NCBI GenBank assembly: GCA_017999195.1
Contig: JAGOBP010000238.1
Coordinates: 1-6,574 of the forward strand
Length of the DNA: 6,574 nucleotides
Reading direction: 5' to 3'
Origin: Thermoflexales bacterium
Lineage (GTDB): Bacteria; Chloroflexota; Anaerolineae; Fen-1058
Below the pieces are notes generated by a model that was given only the letters and a program-made list of their open reading frames with translations, made no database searches and was not told where the DNA came from. Positions 1 through 4,922 of the stretch are shown piece after piece. Each line of letters begins with the position of its first letter. Position 1 is the first letter of the stretch. Made by a program: the position numbers and the translations under genes.

Positions 1-281
1 CCCATAATCAGGCGTTCGCGCCCCATGTGACGCCGGCCCTGTTGGGACGCCGCAAAACGCCGCACGTGCTCGGCGTGACTGGCCTGAAAACGATTTGGGA
101 TCAAGACGCTGACGAGCTGCCCCAGCGCTTCGCTGGCGGCATAGCCAAAGATGTCCTCGGCGGCCGCATTGAAGCGCTGGATGTGTTGCTCGGCGTCAAT
201 GACCAGGATGGCATCCTGAGCCAGGTCAACCACCGCCGTCATCAAGGCCAATTCGTCCGATGAGCTGGTAGCGGGCGTCAT
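1..281 (-). CDS. PAS-domain signalling protein, N-terminal part (runs off the left edge)
   Basis: This is the first 93 residues of a protein whose remainder lies outside the window. After a short polar leader (MTPATSSSDE) there is a PAS fold of the S-box type. Its signs are the opening strand AILVIDAEQHIQRFN at about residues 24-38, then AAEDIFGYAASEALG, then LIPNRFQASHAEHVRRF, and an end at GRERLIMG just where the PAS core would continue. PAS domains of this type sense small ligands, redox state or protein partners and usually precede a histidine kinase, a GGDEF domain or a phosphatase. Which effector follows cannot be told here. The start is the ATG at 281, which forms an ATGA overlap with the stop of the upstream receiver gene and has GGAG 7 bases upstream (289-292). 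No signal peptide or membrane segment is seen in the visible part. Its place directly after a lone receiver makes a histidine kinase a reasonable guess, but this is inference. Confidence 0.85.
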   Translation of the reverse strand, partial: MTPATSSSDELALMTAVVDLAQDAILVIDAEQHIQRFNAAAEDIFGYAASEALGQLVSVLIPNRFQASHAEHVRRFAASQQGRRHMGRERLIM

Positions 282-664
282 GCCTGTGCTCCGGTATGGC
301 GCTTCAGCACAAATTGCCCGACCAGATCGAGAAGTTCATACGAGCCGATTGGTTTGGTCAGAAAGCCGTCGGCGCCGGCCGCCTGCGCTTCCAGTCGATC
401 GTGATCTTGTCCGCTGGCGGTGATCATGATCACCGGTTGATCGTGCCAGCGGGCGTCGGCCCGCACGGCCTTCAAGAAAGACAGCCCGTCCATTTCCGGC
501 ATGGCAATGTCGCTCAGGATCAGGCTGACCGGCTGTGCTTCCAACTGGCCCAGCGCGTCGCAGCCGTTCTCGGCGGTGACGACGGTATAGCCGTGTTTCG
601 TCAGCGTATAGCTCAACATGCGTCGGCTGGTCGAGTTGTCGTCGACAATCAGAATCGTCGTCAT
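278..664 (-). CDS. Single-domain response regulator (CheY-like receiver)
   Basis: A 128-residue protein that is one receiver domain and nothing else. The acidic pocket is D8-D9 (LIVDDN), the phospho-acceptor is D52 (LILSDIAMPEMDG), the switch Thr is T82 (MITAS) and the conserved Lys is K104 (FLTKP). All canonical residues are present, so it should be phosphorylatable. There is no output domain, so it must signal by protein contact, as CheY and Spo0F do. The start ATG at 664 has GGAGAA 7 bases upstream (672-677), inside the last codons of the kinase-fold gene, and the gap to that gene is 3 bases. Its stop overlaps the PAS gene start (ATGA). Its position between the RsbW-like protein and a PAS protein suggests it links a sensor to the partner-switching module. 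Residues after about 122 (KRHTGAQA) are a short tail. Confidence 0.95.
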   Translation of the reverse strand: MTTILIVDDNSTSRRMLSYTLTKHGYTVVTAENGCDALGQLEAQPVSLILSDIAMPEMDGLSFLKAVRADARWHDQPVIMITASGQDHDRLEAQAAGADGFLTKPIGSYELLDLVGQFVLKRHTGAQA

Positions 665-667
665 AGA

Positions 668-1108
668 TCAGTTCTCCAGGTATTTCACCAGTCGCCAGCG
701 ATGATCGTTGGGCTGCGGATCGTACTGCACCTCATCCATCAGTTGCTGCACCAGAAACAGACCATAGCCGCCCACTTGCGGCACATCCAGATCGGGCGCG
801 GCGATGGCGGCGGGATCAAAACTGTGCGCGCCCGTGTCGCGCAGTTCGACGATCAGGCGGCGGGCCTGCGCGCCGGACGGCGGCTCGACAGTCAGCGTCA
901 GCGCGATGCGGCCGCCCGGCTGATCGGCGTAGGCGTGCTCGATGATGTTCATGCAAACTTCATGCACGGCCAGTTGGATATTATGGCTGGTGAGTTCCGG
1001 TTCGGCCAGCGGCTGCGCCATGATCAATTCGTTTAGGCTGCTGGTGATGATGCCCAGATACAGGATATCGGCGGGCACATCCAGGCGGACTACGATGGGT
1101 GGAGTCAT
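668..1108 (-). CDS. RsbW/SpoIIAB-like anti-sigma-factor-type serine kinase (HATPase_c_2 fold)
   Basis: A 146-residue GHKL-fold protein of the RsbW/SpoIIAB class. Proteins of this class bind a STAS partner and phosphorylate its Ser or Thr using ATP. The N-box is LAVHEVCMNIIEHAY (E50, N54, H58), the G1 box is ELRDTG (D91, G93) followed by SFDP, and the G2 box is GGYGLFLVQQLMDEV (residues 113-127). All ATP-binding elements look intact and the length is normal for a stand-alone member. No membrane segment is seen. A GTG at 1117 would add three residues, but the ATG at 1108 is preferred because it has AAGGGG 8 bases upstream and forms an ATGA overlap with the phosphatase stop. The overlap fits coupled synthesis of an opposing kinase and phosphatase. 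Its likely substrates are the STAS proteins encoded upstream in the operon, possibly including those fused to the glycosyltransferase. No sigma factor is nearby, so 'anti-sigma' describes the family, not a shown role. Confidence 0.92.
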   Translation of the reverse strand: MTPPIVVRLDVPADILYLGIITSSLNELIMAQPLAEPELTSHNIQLAVHEVCMNIIEHAYADQPGGRIALTLTVEPPSGAQARRLIVELRDTGAHSFDPAAIAAPDLDVPQVGGYGLFLVQQLMDEVQYDPQPNDHRWRLVKYLEN

Positions 1109-2586
1109 ACCGCACACCCCTTCATCACGATCAGTGTGCGATCATCATCGGGCGGATGACCCGCGCCAAAGTCATCGACGGCGGCAAACAACGCGGCCCC
1201 GATCGTGTCCGCGGACCGATCGGCGTGCGTTTCGATCACGCGCAGCAACCGATCATAACCAAACATTTCATCATTCAGATCAAAGGTCTCGTTAAAGCCA
1301 TCGGTCATGATCACCAGCACATCACCCGCGCCCAGCGGCAGCGCGTGATCGCGCGCATCGCAGTCGGGCAGGATGCCCAGCGGCATGGCGTCGGCTTCGA
1401 CCAGGCGCGCCGGGCCGCCCGCCGGGCAATACATGACCGGCGAATGACCGGCGTTGGCGTACCACACCTCACAGCGACTGGTGCGATACTGCGCCACAAA
1501 GGTCGTGGCAAACATGCTAATTTCCGAGAAATCGTCGTACAGGTCGGCGGCTACGCGCCGCAGCACGGCCGCAGGCGAGTCCAGATACTTGGCGCCGGTA
1601 CGAATGACCGTGTGCGCCATCGCCATCAACAAGGCCGAGGCCAGCCCTTTGCCCGCTACATCACCCACGGTCAGCATCAATGGGCGATCGGGTGTGGCGA
1701 TGAAATCAAAGAAATCGCCGCCCACATCCAGCGCGGGCGTAGAGCGCGCAAACAAGTCCAGACCGGGCACGCGCGGCGGCCGCACGGGCAGCAATTGCAT
1801 CTGCACGCGCCGCGCCAGATCCATCTCGGTTTGCAGGCGTTCGCGCGTCAGCGCCTCGCGGTGCAGGCGAGCATTGTCGATCTGCGCGCCCGCGTGTTCG
1901 GCGATGGCGTGCAGCAGTTTGCGATCGGGCGCGCCGAAGCCGCCCGGTTTGTTGTAGGCCACCAGCAAGGCTGCGCTTGAGCCGCGCAATTGAATCGACT
2001 CGACCAGCGCCTGCTCCACTGGCGCAGGCAACAGGCCGGGCGTATCGTGCTGGCTGAGCAGCACTTGGCGGCCCGCCTCGGCCACCTGCCAGACGGCCTG
2101 CAATTCGTCCGGCGTAAACACCGGCGACGGGCTGTGCGCGGCCACCGGCGCCGGGGCCAGCGGCACATAGGCCACCGCGCCGCGCGCACCCAGCAGCCGC
2201 GCCGTCTCATGCGTTATGCCGCGTAAGGCCGGTTCCAGTTCCAGTTGACTGCGCGTGGATTCCGTCAGCGCGTACAACGCCAACTGCTGATCTTGCAGAT
2301 CGATCAGCGCCGACGTCATCTCGTTGAGTTCGTTTTCCTGGCGCAGCGAATGCTCGATCAGGCGTGCATCGGCGGCCAGCCGCGCCAGCCCGATCGGGCC
2401 GGTGACGTCCCACACGCTCAGTTCCCCGGACTTCAGCGTCACGCTGAGATCGGGCGGACGATCGACGGCGGCACCCCAGGCATAGCTAGCCGGGCCGACC
2501 TGCACGACAAACCGGGTCGCGCCGGCGGTCAGCCAGACCTGCGCCAGATCGGCCAGACAGGCTTGTTGCGCTTGGCTGAGGTCCAT
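1105..2586 (-). CDS. GAF-domain SpoIIE/RsbU-type PP2C serine phosphatase
   Basis: A 493-residue soluble protein with three parts. Residues 1-75 form a small N-terminal region I do not recognise. Residues 76-105 look helical and coiled-coil-like. Residues about 112-240 form a GAF domain that ends in the typical LLHAIAEHAGAQIDNARL. After the linker helix MDLARRVQMQLLP (255-267) comes the SpoIIE/PP2C catalytic domain. Metal-binding and core motifs are DVGGDFFDF (287-295; D291), VGDVAGKG (307-314; D309), YANAGHSP (376-383), MTDG (427-430; D429) and DDDRTLIVMK (480-489). All expected metal-ligand Asp residues are present, so it should be active. The family removes phosphate from Ser/Thr of STAS antagonists, reversing the RsbW-type kinase. 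The GAF domain may sense a small ligand. The start ATG at 2586 lies 2 bases after the STAS stop and has only a weak purine stretch upstream, so translational coupling is likely. Its stop overlaps the kinase start. No transmembrane segment is seen, so it acts in the cytoplasm. Confidence 0.95.
   Translation of the reverse strand: MDLSQAQQACLADLAQVWLTAGATRFVVQVGPASYAWGAAVDRPPDLSVTLKSGELSVWDVTGPIGLARLAADARLIEHSLRQENELNEMTSALIDLQDQQLALYALTESTRSQLELEPALRGITHETARLLGARGAVAYVPLAPAPVAAHSPSPVFTPDELQAVWQVAEAGRQVLLSQHDTPGLLPAPVEQALVESIQLRGSSAALLVAYNKPGGFGAPDRKLLHAIAEHAGAQIDNARLHREALTRERLQTEMDLARRVQMQLLPVRPPRVPGLDLFARSTPALDVGGDFFDFIATPDRPLMLTVGDVAGKGLASALLMAMAHTVIRTGAKYLDSPAAVLRRVAADLYDDFSEISMFATTFVAQYRTSRCEVWYANAGHSPVMYCPAGGPARLVEADAMPLGILPDCDARDHALPLGAGDVLVIMTDGFNETFDLNDEMFGYDRLLRVIETHADRSADTIGAALFAAVDDFGAGHPPDDDRTLIVMKGCAV
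1117..1122 (-). promoter_or_regulatory. Ribosome binding site that fixes the RsbW-like start
   Basis: AAGGGG on the minus strand, 8 bases before the ATG at 1108 and inside the last codons of the phosphatase gene. It directly abuts the alternative GTG at 1117 (sharing that base), leaving that codon no usable spacing, so the ATG is favoured. Confidence 0.6.
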
Positions 2587-2588
2587 GC

Positions 2589-2930
2589 TCAGGCTCGCGC
2601 GAAGGCCCGCACCGCCGCGCCCTCGTCGCCGTGAATCTCAAACGCCTGATGCAGGCGCGTCAATTCAAAGATCATGCGCACGGGCGTTTGCAACCGGCAC
2701 AGGCGCAGATCGCCCTCGTTTTCACGGCAGCGCTTCATGCCCAGCACCAGTGCCGACAGGCCGCTGGAATCGATGAAGGACACGCCCCCCAGATCGACGA
2801 CGATCTGAGCGCTGTTTTTCCCGGCAGTGCGTTGCAGCAGATCGACCAGCTGCGGCGCGACGGCGGCCGTAAAGCGGCCGGTCAATTCGATGACGGTAAC
2901 ACCTTCAACGGTATGCGTGCGAATATCCAT
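2589..2930 (-). CDS. STAS-domain anti-sigma-factor antagonist with canonical DSSG switch
   Basis: A 113-residue single STAS domain of the SpoIIAA/RsbV kind. It opens with the beta strands VEGVTVIELTGRF, has IVVDLGGVSFIDSSGLSALV as the core (residues 43-62), and ends with a segment resembling the usual IFELTRLHQAFEIHGDE. The phospho-switch motif D54-S55-S56-G57 is fully canonical, so one of the two serines should be the kinase target. Of the four STAS domains in the window this is the only one with the complete classical motif. That makes it the best candidate for the switching partner of the adjacent RsbW-like protein and PP2C phosphatase. The start at 2930 has AAGGGG 6 bases upstream (2937-2942). 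It follows the previous STAS gene by 20 bases and precedes the phosphatase by 2 bases. Confidence 0.94.
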   Translation of the reverse strand: MDIRTHTVEGVTVIELTGRFTAAVAPQLVDLLQRTAGKNSAQIVVDLGGVSFIDSSGLSALVLGMKRCRENEGDLRLCRLQTPVRMIFELTRLHQAFEIHGDEGAAVRAFARA

Positions 2931-2936
2931 GGTTTA

Positions 2937-2942
2937 CCCCTT
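2937..2942 (-). promoter_or_regulatory. Ribosome binding site of the DSSG STAS gene
   Basis: AAGGGG on the minus strand, 6 bases before the ATG at 2930. It is the main recognisable signal in the 20-base gap between the two STAS genes. This gap shows no hairpin and no promoter, which supports co-transcription. Confidence 0.65.
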
Positions 2943-2950
2943 GAAAAGTC

Positions 2951-3313
2951 TTAGAGTTGGTTGAGATCGACGGCGGCCGACAGGGCGCGGCGCGCTTCCG
3001 CTTCGTCGCGGAAAATGGTGAACACCAGGTTGAGCCGGGTGAGTTTGAAGACCTGCTGCACGGTGACTGGCACATTGCACAGATACAAATCACTGCGGCG
3101 CTCGCGCAGGCGTTTCAACGCATAGATCAGGACCGTCAGGCCAGTAGAACCCATCAGCTTGACGTTGCTCAGGTTGACGAGCACGCGCGGCGTGTCGACC
3201 AGCATGAGGTCGTTGAACCAGACGATAAAGTCCTGGGCAACCGTGGTTTCAAAGCGCCCGTGCAATTCAACAACGATGAGGTTATTTCCAAGTGTGCGTG
3301 TAATCGGGGGCAT
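2951..3313 (-). CDS. STAS-domain protein with altered GSTG switch motif
   Basis: A 120-residue single STAS domain. The fold signature is clear: NNLIVVELHGRFETTVAQDF, then RVLVNLSNVKLMGSTGLTVL (residues 43-62), then DLYLCNVPVTVQQVFKLTRL. The conserved Asp before the phospho-acceptor Ser is replaced by Gly, giving G55-S56-T57-G58 (nucleotides 3151-3140, codons GGT TCT ACT GGC). S56 and T57 remain as possible phosphorylation sites. The open frame continues upstream to 3421, but the ATG at 3313 is chosen because AAAGGA lies 7 bases before it and the STAS fold starts right there; the longer version would add a Cys/Arg-rich stretch that is a frame shadow of the upstream gene. The gene follows the nucleotidyltransferase fusion by 4 bases. 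The C-terminus (EARRALSAAVDLNQL) is slightly longer than in its neighbour. It is probably a paralogue of the 113-residue STAS protein with a different partner or a different phosphorylation rate; this is inference. Confidence 0.9.
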   Translation of the reverse strand: MPPITRTLGNNLIVVELHGRFETTVAQDFIVWFNDLMLVDTPRVLVNLSNVKLMGSTGLTVLIYALKRLRERRSDLYLCNVPVTVQQVFKLTRLNLVFTIFRDEAEARRALSAAVDLNQL

Positions 3314-3317
3314 GCTC

Positions 3318-4910
3318 TTATCCTTTCGGGCTAGATTGTCGCCGTCGCCACCACGCCCGCGGGGTGCGCAGCAACAGGCGCAAATCGCCGCGCGCACTGC
3401 GCGTGGCGGCATAGTAAGCATCGGCGACCAGCACTTCGTCCAACGTGCTGGCCGGTTGAGTCTGGACGTACCATTCGCCCGTGCAGCCGGCCGGGCAGGT
3501 GTAGCGCTGCTTCTGCCAGTCGTCGGTCACGCGGTCGGCTTCGGCAGGCGAGAGCGGCTTGACGCCCACCAGGCTCAGATCACCGCGCAGGACGTTGATG
3601 AGTTGCGGCAGCTGATCAAGTTCCGCGTTTTTCAGGACATTGAAGCGCAGGCTGTCGAAGGCGACTGGCTCGCCCTGGCGTGATTTGATCAGCGGCGTGC
3701 GTACGAACAGGCGACCCGTGCGCAGTATAGACCACAAGCCGATCAGGAGCAACAGCGGCGACACGCCGACTAACGTCAGGCTGGCGACGATCACATCGAC
3801 AACGCGCCACGTCGCCTGGCCGGTCAGCGATAGCCCCGTTTCGCTCAACAAAAAGCGATCGACCACGGGCGTATTCTCGCCGCTAAAATCAATCAACTGC
3901 GTGCGGTGCACCACCCGATCGGTGATCTTGACCAGACGGCCCACGTAGGTGTGATCGGTGATCGTGCTATTGGTCAAAGTCGCTTCATCATCGATCACGA
4001 CGTTCGCACCCAGAATCACGTTCGGCCCCAGTTCAACCTCGCGCCCGATCTGGCCGTTGTCACCGATGACGATGGGCGCGGCGATCTTGGCCGACGGATG
4101 AATGGCGGTGTTGCGGCCGATCCAGATGCCGTCGGCGATCTGTTTGCCCTCGATATACGGATGCGCGATCTTGGGCAATTTGCTGGTCACGGGCGGATTG
4201 CGCCGCGCGCTGTGCAGGACCACCAACTGCGCGGTGTGCAGATCGGCGGGCGTGTCCAGCGTGTTCCAGTAGCCGTCGATGGTATGCGCCATGACGTTGG
4301 TTTGCTGCGCGATCAGTGCGGGCAAGAGATCGGCCGCCAGGTCGCAGCGGGTGCGATCGGGAATGAACTTAAGCGCCGCCGGTTCCAGGATGTACGCACC
4401 GATGTTATCGAGGACGGTCGCGTTGCTCCAATCGCCGTCGCGCGTAGCCACCGTGATCTGGCGGGCGGCATCCACCCCGATCGGGTTGCGGGGCTGATCG
4501 CGCTGCGCGCGTGCCATGACGGTCACGGCGGCTCCGCTCGATCGATGCGCGTCCAGCGCTTTGCTCAGATCGACATCCAGCAGTTCGTCGGCGGGCAGCA
4601 CGACGCACGTTTCTTCGGCCGCCGCGTAAGCAGCCGCCCACTTCAGCGCGCCCGCCGAGCCGAAGGGCTGTGGCAGCACGGCATACGTCAGCGCTGCGCC
4701 CCAACGGCGGCCATCGCCGCAGTACGCTTCGATGCTGCCCGCGAGGTGATGCACCGCCACGGTGATGTCTTTGAGTCCGGCGCGCACCAGCGTCTCGATG
4801 GCGTAGACAATGACGGGCCGGTTGGCGATGGGCAGTAGCGGCGACGGCAGGTGATCCGTCACGGGCCGCAAGCGCGCGGCTTCGCCAGTAGCCAGCAAAA
4901 TTGCTTTCAT
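3318..4910 (-). CDS. Three-domain fusion: sugar nucleotidyltransferase-like, left-handed beta-helix, shortened bacterial sugar transferase
   Basis: A 530-residue protein in three parts. Residues 1-235 form a sugar-phosphate nucleotidyltransferase-like domain: MKAILLATGEAARLRPVT, then PLLPIANRPVIVYAIETL, VVLPADELLDVDL and GYWNTLDTPADL. Residues about 255-335 are left-handed beta-helix hexapeptide repeats (IWIGRNTAIHPSAKI, VIGDNGQIGREVELGPNVIL). Residues 366-525 form a bacterial sugar transferase (monotopic phosphoglycosyl transferase) domain with the re-entrant membrane helix at about 370-396 containing the Ser-Pro bend (VSPLLLLIG), then QLPQLINVLRGDLSLVG and PAGCTGEW. The first two parts match the architecture of sugar-1-phosphate nucleotidyltransferases that make NDP-sugars; the third normally loads sugar-1-phosphate onto a polyprenyl phosphate. 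Odd points: the nucleotide loop is ATGEAAR instead of the usual AGGxGTR, the conserved Lys is S23, and the sugar transferase lacks about 30 residues and has D432-Q433 where Asp-Glu is expected. Either domain could therefore be weak or non-catalytic. The start ATG has AAGGAG 6 bases upstream (4917-4922). Confidence 0.88.
   Translation of the reverse strand: MKAILLATGEAARLRPVTDHLPSPLLPIANRPVIVYAIETLVRAGLKDITVAVHHLAGSIEAYCGDGRRWGAALTYAVLPQPFGSAGALKWAAAYAAAEETCVVLPADELLDVDLSKALDAHRSSGAAVTVMARAQRDQPRNPIGVDAARQITVATRDGDWSNATVLDNIGAYILEPAALKFIPDRTRCDLAADLLPALIAQQTNVMAHTIDGYWNTLDTPADLHTAQLVVLHSARRNPPVTSKLPKIAHPYIEGKQIADGIWIGRNTAIHPSAKIAAPIVIGDNGQIGREVELGPNVILGANVVIDDEATLTNSTITDHTYVGRLVKITDRVVHRTQLIDFSGENTPVVDRFLLSETGLSLTGQATWRVVDVIVASLTLVGVSPLLLLIGLWSILRTGRLFVRTPLIKSRQGEPVAFDSLRFNVLKNAELDQLPQLINVLRGDLSLVGVKPLSPAEADRVTDDWQKQRYTCPAGCTGEWYVQTQPASTLDEVLVADAYYAATRSARGDLRLLLRTPRAWWRRRQSSPKG
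3321..3326 (-). promoter_or_regulatory. Ribosome binding site that fixes the GSTG STAS start
   Basis: AAAGGA on the minus strand, 7 bases before the ATG at 3313. It sits just before the TAA stop of the fusion enzyme, inside its last codons. Its position selects the 120-residue STAS protein over the longer open frame beginning at 3421. Confidence 0.65.
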
Positions 4911-4916
4911 GGCTTT

Positions 4917-4922
4917 CTCCTT
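4917..4922 (-). promoter_or_regulatory. Strong ribosome binding site of the nucleotidyltransferase fusion
   Basis: AAGGAG on the minus strand, 6 bases before the ATG at 4910. It overlaps the TAA stop codon (4921-4923) of the glycosyltransferase-STAS gene. It is the closest match to the Shine-Dalgarno consensus in the window, and the overlap with the stop suggests re-initiation. Confidence 0.7.

Noticed and set aside
296..1036. Plus-strand open frame (246 codons) across the receiver and kinase genes
   Set aside because: It spans two genes on the other strand, has no recognisable motif and has a shadow-type composition.
1099..1980. Long plus-strand open frame (293 codons) opposite the phosphatase gene
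   Set aside because: It is antisense to a well-supported PP2C gene, has no recognisable domain, and its His/Arg/Gln-rich composition is typical of shadow frames in GC-rich DNA.
3314..3421. Upstream extension of the GSTG STAS protein by 36 residues
   Set aside because: It overlaps the end of the fusion enzyme in another frame and gives a Cys/Arg-rich stretch; the ATG at 3313 has a good ribosome binding site and fits the STAS family start.
3906..4838. Long plus-strand open frame (310 codons) opposite the nucleotidyltransferase fusion
   Set aside because: Antisense to clear nucleotidyltransferase and beta-helix coding sequence, with no domain and a shadow-like His/Arg/Asp-rich composition.
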